Below are positions 31,791 to 39,670 of a stretch of 64,000 nucleotides of DNA, one piece after another. This DNA comes from Sorangium cellulosum So0157-2 (GTDB lineage: Bacteria > Myxococcota_A > Polyangia > Polyangiales > Polyangiaceae): NCBI RefSeq assembly GCF_000418325.1, contig NC_021658.1, positions 8,632,001 to 8,696,000 on the forward strand, written 5' to 3'. The notes under the pieces were generated by a model, which saw only the letters and a list, made by a program, of their open reading frames with translations, was not told where the DNA came from and did no database searches. Made by a program: the position numbers and the translations under genes. The first letter of the stretch is position 1, and each line of letters begins with the position of its first letter.

Positions 31791-32027
31791 ATGGATGACG
31801 CCCAGGCACGGCGGCTCGCGCGGGCAGGTTGGCAAACGCGGATTTTCCGGAACGATCCGGAAGGCGAAGCCGACGCAGACGCCCGCTTCTGGGCGCAGAT
31901 GTCGCCGGCCGAGCGTGTCCTCGCCGCATGGGCGCTGAGCCAGGAGATGCATGCCCTTGCCCACCCCGACGCTCCCCCCGCTGAGCCCGGACTTTCGCGA
32001 TCTATTGTACGAGTTATCCGCGGCTGA
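31791..32027 (+). CDS. Small conserved-type protein paired with nucleotidyltransferase
   Basis: The 78-residue protein begins MDDAQARRLARAGWQTRIFR and has an acidic helix with FWAQMSPAERVLAAWALSQEM, a pattern found in small partner proteins upstream of minimal nucleotidyltransferases. Its 3' end overlaps the next gene by 77 bases in another frame. A partner (antitoxin or toxin) function is suggested by context only. Confidence 0.65.
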   Translation: MDDAQARRLARAGWQTRIFRNDPEGEADADARFWAQMSPAERVLAAWALSQEMHALAHPDAPPAEPGLSRSIVRVIRG

Positions 32028-32445
32028 GGCGCGCTTCCTCATCGTCGGCGGGTACGCGGTCGCGCTCCATGGCCGCCCGCGGGCGACGAAGGATCTCGAC
32101 GTCTGGGTGGATGCGACCAAAGACAATGCGCCGCGTGTCATGACGGCTCTCAGGGCCTTCGGCGCGCCTCTCCAGGGTCTCGTCGAGAGCGACCTCGAGA
32201 CGCCGGGCGTAGGTTTGCAGATCGGCATTCCTCCGCAGCGCATCGACGTGCTCACCCACACGAGCGGGCTCCGATTCGATGAGGCGTGGCCCAACCGCAT
32301 CGAGGTCGTCATCGCGCCCGACCTCGTCTGCCCGTTCCTCGGCTTCGCCGATCTGCTGCGCAACAAGCGCGCGGCAGGAAGACCGCAGGATCTCGCCGAT
32401 GTGGCTGCGCTTGAAGCCGCAAAGGCCAAGGCGCCCGACGGGTGA
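31951..32445 (+). CDS. Minimal nucleotidyltransferase (MNT/AbiEii-like)
   Basis: This 164-residue protein has the nucleotidyltransferase fold: FLIVGGYAVALHGRPRATKDLDVWVD contains the GG substrate loop and the DxD metal motif, and a later acidic strand is in RIDVLT. Such proteins occur in MNT/HEPN and AbiE-type toxin-antitoxin or defence pairs, where they can AMPylate a partner or tRNA. The ATG at 31951 has an AGGAG site. It lies between two 212-bp repeats, consistent with acquisition by recombination. Confidence 0.82.
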   Translation: MPLPTPTLPPLSPDFRDLLYELSAAEARFLIVGGYAVALHGRPRATKDLDVWVDATKDNAPRVMTALRAFGAPLQGLVESDLETPGVGLQIGIPPQRIDVLTHTSGLRFDEAWPNRIEVVIAPDLVCPFLGFADLLRNKRAAGRPQDLADVAALEAAKAKAPDG

Positions 32446-32503
32446 ACCTCCGTCTGGAACCTCCGTCTGGATGACGAGGCGCTGCAGGCACGAGCCCGGA
32501 GGC

Positions 32504-32715
32504 GCTCCACCGCCGCCCTGCCCGCAGGTGGAATGCATGCAGGGCGGCGCGCTCGATCCGGCTCAGGCTGGGCGCTCGTTCACCTCCTCCGGGGCCGCCG
32601 TCCCCCCCGGCTCCTCCCCGCCGCCGCTCCCGCCGCTCTCCCCGCCCTCGTCCCCCTCGCCGCCCCTCGGCGCCTCCTTCCGCGACCGGCCCACGTTCGG
32701 CCGGCCCGCCGCGAA
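32504..32715. repeat. 212-bp direct repeat, right copy
   Basis: This is the right-hand partner of 31540-31751. It also contains the 3' part of the minus-strand gene remnant described at 32563-33035, which is longer here. Confidence 0.8.
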
Positions 32716-33035
32716 CAGCGACGGGAACCGCTCCTGCGCGCGCGCGTTCTTCCGCCACAGCCACAGCCCTGCCGCCCGCACCTCGTCGTAGCGCTCGCGG
32801 GCGAGCCTCGGCCGATGCCGCAGGCGACGCCGGCCAGCGTGCGCGTGTGGACGCCGCCCATCGCGGCGGAGACGGCGCGCCAGGTGCCCAGGCGAGCCTT
32901 CAGCCCGCGCAGGGCCGCGCGGAGCCGTCGGGTCTCGTCGGCGGTCAGGGAGAGGGATCGGCTTCGATGGTACGAGCGGCGTGTGAGTACACGTCCGCCT
33001 TGCCCACCGTCGGGTGGGATCAGGTACAACTGCAT
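32563..33035 (-). pseudogene. Remnant: regulator-like N-terminus fused out of frame to unknown C-terminus
   Basis: From the ATG at 33035 the frame reads MQLYLIPPDGG, then TADETRRLRAALRGLKARLG and a helix-turn-helix-like TWRAVSAAMGGVHTRTLAG, as in short myxobacterial DNA-binding regulators. Near 32815 the sensible frame changes to one encoding RLARERYDEVRAAGLWLWRK and NARAQERFPSLFAAGRPN, ending in an acidic tail at 32563. The junction is a frameshift or an old deletion joining two genes. The tail is duplicated at 31599-31780. Confidence 0.6.
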
Positions 33036-33156
33036 CGTCGGACCTCGTTCGCAGCGGGGTTCGGCCACGCGGTCCGGGGTGTTCGCAGCACCCGCGGACC
33101 GCACTTGCTTGCGCCGAACCTACGCGGCGAGGTCCCTATCCGCTATGCCCGAGAGT

Positions 33157-33190
33157 CAAAGTTGAGCACTCGTGGCCAAAGTTGAGCACT
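33157..33190. repeat. Tandem CAAAGTTGAGCACT, possible IS-end remnant
   Basis: CAAAGTTGAGCACT occurs at 33157-33170 and 33177-33190. Repeated GTTGAGCAC-type sequences are found at ends of some IS21-like elements. No transposase is present in the window, so this is only a possible scar. Confidence 0.4.
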
Positions 33191-33202
33191 ACCCTCGACA
33201 GC

Positions 33203-33232
33203 CTCCGGGTTGAATTTCAATTCTCCCCGGAG
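33203..33232 (-). terminator. Hairpin downstream of the quinone oxidoreductase
   Basis: Arms CTCCGGG (33203-33209) and CCCGGAG (33226-33232) enclose TTGAATTTCAA, itself self-complementary. It lies 19 bp after the stop of the minus-strand oxidoreductase gene. Confidence 0.5.
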
Positions 33233-33250
33233 CCTCTCGACAGCCGCCGG

Positions 33251-34282
33251 CTACATCGTCAGCACCAGCTTGCCCACGGTCTTGCCCGACTCGATCGCCC
33301 GGTGCGCGTCCGCGGCCCGCTCCAGCGGGAACGTCGCCACCGGCGGCGCCGCGATGCGCCCCTCGTCCACCCAGCCCGCGAGCCGGTCCATCGCCTCGCG
33401 CAGGATCTCCGCCTTGTGGAACAGGTACGACAGGTTGAAGGCCAGCACGCTCTTGTTGTCGTTGCAGAGATCGAGCGGGTTGAAGCGCGGCATCCGGAGG
33501 AAGTCGACCGCGAGCTTCGGGTAATTCGGGCGGCCGCCCTGCCGCGGCAGCATCGTGTGGAAGCCGTACACGACGAGCTTCCCCGCCGACGCGAGGTGCC
33601 GGTAGCTCTGCCGCAGCGTCTCGACCCCGTTCGCGTCGAGGACCACGTCGTAGCCCTCGGGCGCGTGCCGCTCCGCCGCCGCCCAGAGCGGCTCGCCGCT
33701 CTTGTCGATCACCGCGTCGGCGCCGAGGCGCCGCGCCGGCTCGACCTTGTGCGCCGCGCCCACCACGCCGACCACGCGGCAGCCGGCGATCTTGCCGAGC
33801 TGCACAAGCGCGCTGCCCACGCCGCCGGCGGCCGAGTGCACGAGCAAGACCATGCCCGGCCGCAGCCGCACCAGCTCGAACAGCGCGTAGTACGCCGTCA
33901 TGAACACCGCCGGGAAGCCCGCCGCCTGCTCCGGCGTGAGCCGCGCCGGCAGCGGGAAGACCTGGTGGCGCGGGACCACGACGCGCGAGGCGTAGCCGCC
34001 GAAGCGGACCACGCCGACGACGGGCGCCCCCGGCGCGAGATCCGCGACGCCCTCGCCGACCGCGGCCACCGTGCCCGCGACCTCGAAGCCGGGCGTGATC
34101 GGCCAGCCGACGTACTTCTTCGCCGACTCGTAAAGGCCCATGCGGACGACGCAATCCGCGTAGTTGACGCCCGCCGCTTGCACGTCGACGAGCACCTCGC
34201 CGCGCCCGGGGACCGGGTCGGGGTGCTCCTCGACGCGGAGCTTGTCGTGGCTGCCGGGCTCGTGGACGACGATCTTGCGCAT
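33251..34282 (-). CDS. Zinc-independent quinone oxidoreductase (MDR family)
   Basis: The 343-residue product belongs to the medium-chain dehydrogenase/reductase family of NADPH:quinone reductases. It shows AAGVNYADCVVRMGLY, GFEVAGTVAAVG, the hydrophobic FPAVFMTAYYALFE and the nucleotide-binding GGVGSALVQLGK, and lacks the catalytic zinc ligands of alcohol dehydrogenases. It probably reduces quinones or enones with NADPH. The ATG at 34282 fits the family start (MRKIVVHEPG). It appears monocistronic. Confidence 0.9.
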   Translation of the reverse strand: MRKIVVHEPGSHDKLRVEEHPDPVPGRGEVLVDVQAAGVNYADCVVRMGLYESAKKYVGWPITPGFEVAGTVAAVGEGVADLAPGAPVVGVVRFGGYASRVVVPRHQVFPLPARLTPEQAAGFPAVFMTAYYALFELVRLRPGMVLLVHSAAGGVGSALVQLGKIAGCRVVGVVGAAHKVEPARRLGADAVIDKSGEPLWAAAERHAPEGYDVVLDANGVETLRQSYRHLASAGKLVVYGFHTMLPRQGGRPNYPKLAVDFLRMPRFNPLDLCNDNKSVLAFNLSYLFHKAEILREAMDRLAGWVDEGRIAAPPVATFPLERAADAHRAIESGKTVGKLVLTM

Positions 34283-34591
34283 GGGCACCTGTTGGGCTGC
34301 CGTGGTCTCACCACGGGTCGCGACGGCGAAAGGGACGGCGACGGAGACGGCGGGCGCGGTAGTACACCGATCGGGTTCGAGAAGGAAAGGCGCAGCCGAC
34401 GCGCTCGCGACGCGCACCGCACGGCTCGAGACGCGCTCGACATGCGAACAAGACGCGAACAAGACGCGAACAAGACGCGAACAAGACGCGAGAGCCCCTG
34501 GTCTCGCGGGTTCTGCTTGACAGGGAAAGCACGCCTCGCTCTCCTGTCCGATGGCCGCGTCGCGCCCCGCCCAGGTGAACCCTTGAGCCGC
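34283..34591. other. Divergent intergenic region with 11-bp repeats
   Basis: This 309-bp gap between divergent genes contains four tandem copies of GCGAACAAGAC at 34444-34487. It presumably holds the promoter of the + strand gene at 34592. No ORF or RNA gene is apparent. Confidence 0.5.
34444..34487 (+). repeat. 11-bp tandem repeat, four copies
   Basis: GCGAACAAGAC is repeated four times without change, about 105 bp before the start of the large unknown protein. The 11-bp period places copies on the same helix face, so the array could bind a regulator cooperatively, or it is simply slippage. Confidence 0.85.
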
Positions 34592-36685
34592 ATGTTCCTC
34601 GCTTCCTTCCACGAGCCGCTGGAGCTGCGCTCGACGCTCGGCATGGCCGACCCCGGCGACGGCATCGCCGTGACCGATCCCGACGCGATCGAACGGCACG
34701 TGCGGCTCCTGCTCGACGATCCGTCGAACCGCCACCGGCTGCTGCGCGCGCTCGAGGACGACGCGCTGGAGCTCGCCTTCCCGCCCGACGATCACCAGCT
34801 CTGCCTGCTGGTCACGCGGCGCCTCTCGCTGGGCACGATGGTGCTCGTCCGCCGGCGCGAGCTCTCGCGCGAGATCGCGCGCCTCGACTCGCTCCCGGCG
34901 CAGAGCGGCGCGAGCCAGGCGGCGAAGGAGGAGAAGCCGCCCGAGCCGAAGCCGAAGGAGGCCGAGGCCAAGATCCGCGACTGGAAGATCGAGTGCAAGC
35001 ACCACGCGGCCGGCTCCCGCCCCTTCTTCGAGCGCGGCACGCTCATCCAGGTCGTCCCCGACAAGGGCAAGACCAAGGACACGGTCACCGTCCACTGGCG
35101 CGACGACTACCTCGGCAGCATGCCCCCCTCGCTCCCGCTCACCACGCCCGGGCACCCGGAGGCCAAGGCGAGCCAGTCCGGCGCGGGCGCGGGCTACACG
35201 GCGTACAAGGGCGAGGTCGCGTACCTCGGCGACCTGAACGAGCTGCGGTTCCCCTTCCCCCCCTTCTGGCGGGCGCTGAACGAGAAGACGTCGTACACGT
35301 TCGGGGCGGGCCCGCGGCCCGTCAGCGTCGAGGTCTACAATCCGCGGCAGTTCAAGCTCGAGCTCAAGTTCCCTCCGCTGGAGAGCTTCAAGGCCGGCTA
35401 CAAGTACACCGCGTCGTCGCAGTCCATCGAGGGAGACTCGCTGTCGAAGCTCTCGATGACCAAGAAGAAGACGGTCAAGGAGAAGCTCGAGGTCAGCGCG
35501 GAGGGCTGGAAGCCGTCGACCTTGAAGATCGCCTCGAGCAAGTCGTCGCACACCGCGACGACGACCGGCGGGAAGACGACAGAGGAGCACAAGCCCGAGT
35601 CCGAGACGAGCACGAAGCTCGCCGACGCGATCGTGCTGAGCCGCGACGGCGGGGCGCTGTCGATCGACGCCGCGAAGATCGTCGGGAGCCTGCTCGAGTT
35701 CATCAAGGAGGGGCTCGACCTCATCAAGACGATCAAGAGCTACGCGCCGCAGGTCGGCTGGTATGTCGATCTCGAGATCCAGGTGATGCAGGGCGGGCTC
35801 GCGGCCGAGTGGCATTGGCAGGAGTGGGAGGATCACCGCGTCTTCCGCTACATCGACGTCAAGGCCGCGCTCGACATCTTCAGCATCACGTTCGAGATCG
35901 GCGTGGGCGTCAGCGCCTACAGCTTCAAGCTCCAGGTCTTCGGCCAGGTCTCGGGCTCGCTCGGGGTCGAGGTGAGCGGCACCCGTTACAAGCCCGACGG
36001 CGCGCCGGGGGCCGCGCTGCAGGGCAAGGGGAGCATCGGCGGCGCCCTCGGCGCGCGGGCGGAGGCGGGCTATTTCTTCAAGTTCAACGCGAAGATGGAG
36101 ACCGCGCTCGAGGTCGATCTCACGCTCGGCATCAACCAGCCGAACCGCTCGCAGATCGTCAGCATCGACGGCGGGTTCGTGTGGACGGGCATCGAGTGCA
36201 CCGCGACGGGCTCGGTCGGGATGTGGGGCATCGGCGGCACCAAGAAGTGGAAGGGCACGCTGGTCCCGAAGAGCGAGCGGCTCCACGTCGAGTGGCCCAG
36301 CCCGAAGGAGTACAAGCCGCCGTTCATGAGCCGCGACGCGATCAAGGCGGTGCTGGCCAAGGTGCTCTCGAACAGCTGGGATATCCGGGTCTTCACGCCG
36401 TCCGGGAGCGCGTTCGTCGCGGACAAGGCGTGGACCGTCGACGAGGTCGCCGGCGCGCTCGCGGCGCGCATCGAGCGCGACCGCGCGTTCCACCGCACGC
36501 CCGAGATGGTCGACGCGCTCGCGAACGCCGTCCGCCAGGACCTCGACGCGCTCGGCGACCGCTGGGGGCGCGACTGGATCGAGGCGGATCGGTTCAAGGC
36601 GTACCTCGACGGCACGATCGACGGCCGCGGCCTCCAGAAGCACCTGAACGACGGCGCGAGCCCGCTCCGGAAGCTCACCGGCTGA
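34592..36685 (+). CDS. Unrecognised 697-residue beta-rich protein near T6SS
   Basis: There is no signal peptide. Residues 1-110 form a small alpha/beta domain. Residues about 108-135 are a charged linker (EEKPPEPKPKEAEAK). Residues 130-280 are beta-rich, and 280-330 are Lys/Ser/Thr-rich. Residues 360-590 alternate hydrophobic and Gly strands (GVGVSAYSFKLQVFGQVSGS, GSIGGALGARAEAGYFFKF), reminiscent of a beta-barrel or beta-helix. The C-terminus is helical. I recognise no family. Its place beside a T6SS-associated type of small protein and 1 kb from the effector operon makes a T6SS effector or accessory role possible, but this is inference. The ATG at 34592 is used; a TTG at 34583 is possible. 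Confidence 0.7.
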   Translation: MFLASFHEPLELRSTLGMADPGDGIAVTDPDAIERHVRLLLDDPSNRHRLLRALEDDALELAFPPDDHQLCLLVTRRLSLGTMVLVRRRELSREIARLDSLPAQSGASQAAKEEKPPEPKPKEAEAKIRDWKIECKHHAAGSRPFFERGTLIQVVPDKGKTKDTVTVHWRDDYLGSMPPSLPLTTPGHPEAKASQSGAGAGYTAYKGEVAYLGDLNELRFPFPPFWRALNEKTSYTFGAGPRPVSVEVYNPRQFKLELKFPPLESFKAGYKYTASSQSIEGDSLSKLSMTKKKTVKEKLEVSAEGWKPSTLKIASSKSSHTATTTGGKTTEEHKPESETSTKLADAIVLSRDGGALSIDAAKIVGSLLEFIKEGLDLIKTIKSYAPQVGWYVDLEIQVMQGGLAAEWHWQEWEDHRVFRYIDVKAALDIFSITFEIGVGVSAYSFKLQVFGQVSGSLGVEVSGTRYKPDGAPGAALQGKGSIGGALGARAEAGYFFKFNAKMETALEVDLTLGINQPNRSQIVSIDGGFVWTGIECTATGSVGMWGIGGTKKWKGTLVPKSERLHVEWPSPKEYKPPFMSRDAIKAVLAKVLSNSWDIRVFTPSGSAFVADKAWTVDEVAGALAARIERDRAFHRTPEMVDALANAVRQDLDALGDRWGRDWIEADRFKAYLDGTIDGRGLQKHLNDGASPLRKLTG

Positions 36686-36728
36686 GCCCGCCGGGGCGCG
36701 GGGGGGCGGGCGCGACGCGGTAGAGGCC

Positions 36729-36754
36729 CGTTCGAACGATAAGTTACCCTAACT
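36729..36754 (+). promoter_or_regulatory. Nested palindromes before the 270-residue protein
   Basis: CGTTCGAACG (36729-36738) is a perfect palindrome, and AGTTA-CCC-TAACT (36742-36754) a perfect inverted repeat, directly before the ATG at 36759. The stretch is strikingly AT-rich for this genome and is likely a promoter/operator or a translational control hairpin. Confidence 0.5.
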
Positions 36755-36758
36755 AACG

Positions 36759-37571
36759 ATGAGCTTTCCCATCTATCACCTCGAGACGAAGGCGGAGCGG
36801 TGCCGGGTGCGCGTGCGGCTGAACGACGTGCCGGTCGTGGAGCTCACGGCCGAGGGCGAGCAGCCCGAGTGGTTCGCGCCGCCGATCAACCTGTACCTCG
36901 TCGCGGGCGCGAACCGGCTCGACGTGGAGGTCGCTCCGCTGCCGCGCGACGACGGCTCCCCCGGCGACCTCCGGGGCGTGGAGCTCGAGGGCGCGGTGCG
37001 CGTCTACGGCAAGGGCGACGCGGTGGCGCCGGGCGAGGGGCCGGTGGTGGTCGAGATCGAGGTGATGCGCGAGCTCGCCCGGCGGATGGAGGCCGCGGAC
37101 GAGCGCGGCGAGGAGCTGGCGATCCCGCAGGCGTTTCGCTTCATGTTCGACGCCGCGGGGCCGGACTTCACGGCCGAGCTGACGGCGGGCGAGCCGCTGC
37201 CGGGCGAGGAGGCGCTGCGCGACTACGCGATCCGGCTGCGCGACCTCGCGCGCGCGGGCGACGTGGAGGGGCTCGCGGCCGAGATGGAGCCGAAGGTGCA
37301 GGCGTACGCGGCGGCTTACGACGACGACGCGGGCGCCATCCGGGCGAGCCTGCGCGGCGTGCTGCAGGACGAGTATGCGCCGCGGGGGTTCGTGACGGAC
37401 TTCGAGCGCGAGGACGTGGAGCTCGCGCCGTGCGCGGGGGGGAGGCTGTGCGAGCTGCGGCGGCCCGGCGGAGAGCCGCTGCTGCAGACGCCGCCGGACG
37501 CGGACGAGAGCACGATGCAGATACCGATCGTGGTCGGCAGCCGCGGCGGGGCGCTGCGGGTGGTGCGGTGA
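36759..37571 (+). CDS. Unrecognised 270-residue cytoplasmic protein
   Basis: The N-terminal 90 residues are beta-rich (VRVRLNDVPVVELTAEG, FAPPINLYLVAGANRLDVEV), and the middle is helical and acidic (VMRELARRMEAADERGEELA). The C-terminus is alpha/beta, with PIVVGSRGGALRVVR at the end. There is no signal peptide. It starts 73 bp after the 697-residue protein, and the two probably work together. No family or catalytic motif is recognised. Confidence 0.7.
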   Translation: MSFPIYHLETKAERCRVRVRLNDVPVVELTAEGEQPEWFAPPINLYLVAGANRLDVEVAPLPRDDGSPGDLRGVELEGAVRVYGKGDAVAPGEGPVVVEIEVMRELARRMEAADERGEELAIPQAFRFMFDAAGPDFTAELTAGEPLPGEEALRDYAIRLRDLARAGDVEGLAAEMEPKVQAYAAAYDDDAGAIRASLRGVLQDEYAPRGFVTDFEREDVELAPCAGGRLCELRRPGGEPLLQTPPDADESTMQIPIVVGSRGGALRVVR

Positions 37572-37795
37572 GCAGGTCAGCCGGCGTGGGAGTCACAGCA
37601 TGAGAAATCTCGGTATTACGAGCAGCGGAGCACGACATCGATCGAGAAAGCGGCGTCTCGTCGCTGCGGCCCTGGCCGTCGCCGGGGGCACGACGATGAC
37701 CGAGGCCGTTCCGACGAGACGCAGATCACCCTCACGGACGGCGACGTCGAGGCCCGGCCGCATTCGCACCTGTTCCTCGCCCGCTCCCGCGATCG
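37572..37795. other. Intergenic gap between convergent units, possible gene remnant
   Basis: This 224-bp gap contains a short frame from 37600 with a signal-like VAAALAVAGG stretch, and a second frame reading ITLTDGDVEARPHSHLF. They may be two shifted parts of one decayed gene. Nothing intact is visible. Confidence 0.35.
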
Positions 37796-38371
37796 TCACC
37801 CGATCCAGGCCTGCGGCGGCACGAACGTCAGCCCGAAGCCGCCCCTCGCCTCCAGGGCCTCCTTGACCCGCCGATGAACGACCACGCCGGACACGCATTC
37901 CGCAAGCCGGAACATCAGGAGCCCCGACGCCCGCGCCGGGTCGATGACCAGGGAGTCGAAATCCGAGTCGATGAGCGGCGGGTCGCTGTGCGCCTGGTAG
38001 ACGGACTTGCCTAGATCGGCGGCGGCAACGAGGCCGACGACGTTGACCGCCAGGTAATCCTTGCAGATCTCCCCGCTTCGAGGGTCGACGATGGCCGTGC
38101 GGTAGGTCTGCAGGTTGTCGACGCCGGCCTCATTCAACGCCGCGCAGAGCGCGCGGTGGTAGAGCGGGATGCCCGCGTCGTAGAGGTACTTCCTCGGCCC
38201 CCGGGTGTCAGGGTCCCAGGACAGCTCGATGGGCTCGCGGACCTTGACGCCGAAAGGCCTCCCCGAAAGCCAGCTCGCGACCCCCTCGATGCTGGGCGGG
38301 GGCCCGTCGACGCTGGTGTACTCCCACTGCTCCGGGGACGCGTAGCACTCCAGCATGTAGTAGTCCGACAT
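37796..38371 (-). CDS. Imm11-type immunity protein (MXAN_0049 family)
   Basis: The 191-residue protein resembles the Imm11/DUF1629 immunity family: a YYMLE start, a variable N-terminal half, then KDYLAVNVVGLVAAADLGKS, the DSDFDSLVID strand and a C-terminal FRLAECVSGVVVHRRVKEAL. Immunity proteins of this type neutralise a cognate secreted toxin. The gene follows the AHH nuclease with a one-base gap and is the last of the VgrG operon, as expected for effector-immunity order. It is cytoplasmic, fitting a DNA-targeting toxin. Confidence 0.85.
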   Translation of the reverse strand: MSDYYMLECYASPEQWEYTSVDGPPPSIEGVASWLSGRPFGVKVREPIELSWDPDTRGPRKYLYDAGIPLYHRALCAALNEAGVDNLQTYRTAIVDPRSGEICKDYLAVNVVGLVAAADLGKSVYQAHSDPPLIDSDFDSLVIDPARASGLLMFRLAECVSGVVVHRRVKEALEARGGFGLTFVPPQAWIG

Positions 38372-38372
38372 C

Positions 38373-39263
38373 TTACTTTCGCCTCTGCAGCCAGGCGCGC
38401 TCCAGCTGTGCCAGGCTCGCCGCGAAGCGCGACGTATAAAGGGGCGGCCTCCAGGTCTGCGGCGGACCTACCAGAAATTGATAGAGTCGGGCAGAGACGC
38501 TGTTCAACCGCGACACGAGCCCATGCGGAGGAGGATATTTGCCTTTCTTTTTCTTCACCTCGCCGCATTCGCCGCACGCCTCGCTCTGCTCGACGAGGTT
38601 CATCTGTATCTTGTCGAGGACCTTGATCACGAACGCGCTGTAGTCGGGGTGGGCGTCGTGGAACTGTCGCCTGGCCCGTTCCATGATGGCGCCGGTGAAC
38701 CGCTCCTGAAAGGTCGCGACGACCTGGTTCTCCTCGTTCCGCTGCTTCACGCGCCGGGTGAGCTCCGAGTATTTGAGGGCACGGTCTTCTCCCGGCAGGA
38801 CGAGGCCCTCCTTCATCTCCGACGAGAGCGCGTGGTGGGTGGGCAACCAGATCCCGTTCTCGCCGCCGTTGACGTCGTAGCCGATGTCTCCCCAGACCTT
38901 GCTTCCCTTTGCCCCCGCGGAGATGAACTTGATCAGCGTGCTCTTCGGCAGCGACGCCTCGCCGGGGATCAGGTGGTGCGCCGAGGAGGAGTAGGGGTAC
39001 TCTTGGCCATCCACGACGACCGGCGGCTCCGGGCAGTCGTCACGCCGCGCGGCGATCAGCTTCTGCTTCGTCTTCGGGACGATCCGGGCCCCCTCGTCCG
39101 CCCACAGCTGCGTGCTGTAGCCTTCGGCGAGGCGTGAGCCAAGGGCGGCGGAGTCGCTCCCCAGGGCGTTGTTGACCTGCCCCGGCTTCGTGTGCTCGAA
39201 GGGGCACTTGAACTCATCCAGATCGATCTCCCCCTCGCTGACCGACTCACCGAGCTGGGTCAT
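38373..39263 (-). CDS. T6SS effector, AHH nuclease of the HNH/EndoVII superfamily
   Basis: This 296-residue protein contains the AHH signature SSSAHHLIPGEASL (about residues 90-104) followed by NGIWLPTHHALSSEM (about 135-150), the zinc- and metal-binding pattern of AHH-type HNH nucleases used as polymorphic toxins. There is no signal peptide. The Cys pairs near residue 235 (CGECGE) suggest another zinc site. It lies between a PAAR-like tip gene (3-bp gap) and an immunity gene (1-bp gap), so it should be fired by the T6SS on the DUF4150 tip into rival cells to cut DNA. Confidence 0.85.
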   Translation of the reverse strand: MTQLGESVSEGEIDLDEFKCPFEHTKPGQVNNALGSDSAALGSRLAEGYSTQLWADEGARIVPKTKQKLIAARRDDCPEPPVVVDGQEYPYSSSAHHLIPGEASLPKSTLIKFISAGAKGSKVWGDIGYDVNGGENGIWLPTHHALSSEMKEGLVLPGEDRALKYSELTRRVKQRNEENQVVATFQERFTGAIMERARRQFHDAHPDYSAFVIKVLDKIQMNLVEQSEACGECGEVKKKKGKYPPPHGLVSRLNSVSARLYQFLVGPPQTWRPPLYTSRFAASLAQLERAWLQRRK

Positions 39264-39266
39264 ACG

Positions 39267-39650
39267 TCACCCCATGATGTTCTTCTTGTTGTGAAACAGC
39301 GGGTCCCCGAGCCGGCAGACGTTCTTTCCCTCGAACTTCACGTCGAAGGAGTACATCATGAACTCCGCCGCGCCCTTCGTGGAGTTGCTCACGACGCCGC
39401 CGCCCGCCGTCCCCGCCTCGTCGCCGCTGGTCATGCTGTACTGGGCGCCCTTGACCATCGGCATCTGCCCGTCGCACTTCACCTTCTTGGGCCCCTTCGA
39501 CGTGTCGGACGCCTTCCCGACGTTCGGGTAAGGGATCGGCACCGGCCCGCCGGGGGACGGCGTCTTGCAGACGTCGGGAAAGACGGTGCTGAGCCCGCCG
39601 CTGCTCTGGTGGACCACGCCGCGCCCGTTCGCAAACACCGTCTGTGCCAT
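39267..39650 (-). CDS. PAAR-like DUF4150 protein (T6SS spike tip)
   Basis: The 127-residue product is a DUF4150 PAAR-like protein: the MAQTVFANGRGVVHQ start, FPDVCKTPSPGGPVPIPYPN in the middle and GKNVCRLGDPLFHNKKNIMG at the end. Such proteins cap the VgrG trimer and carry effectors encoded next door. It is directly upstream of the AHH effector. Confidence 0.92.
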   Translation of the reverse strand: MAQTVFANGRGVVHQSSGGLSTVFPDVCKTPSPGGPVPIPYPNVGKASDTSKGPKKVKCDGQMPMVKGAQYSMTSGDEAGTAGGGVVSNSTKGAAEFMMYSFDVKFEGKNVCRLGDPLFHNKKNIMG

Positions 39651-39670
39651 CCCTCACCTCGCCTCTTTCC

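Noticed and set aside
38478..39137. + strand frame opposite the AHH effector gene
   Set aside because: The antisense frame lacks motifs, while the minus strand shows an AHH core flanked by its PAAR and immunity genes.
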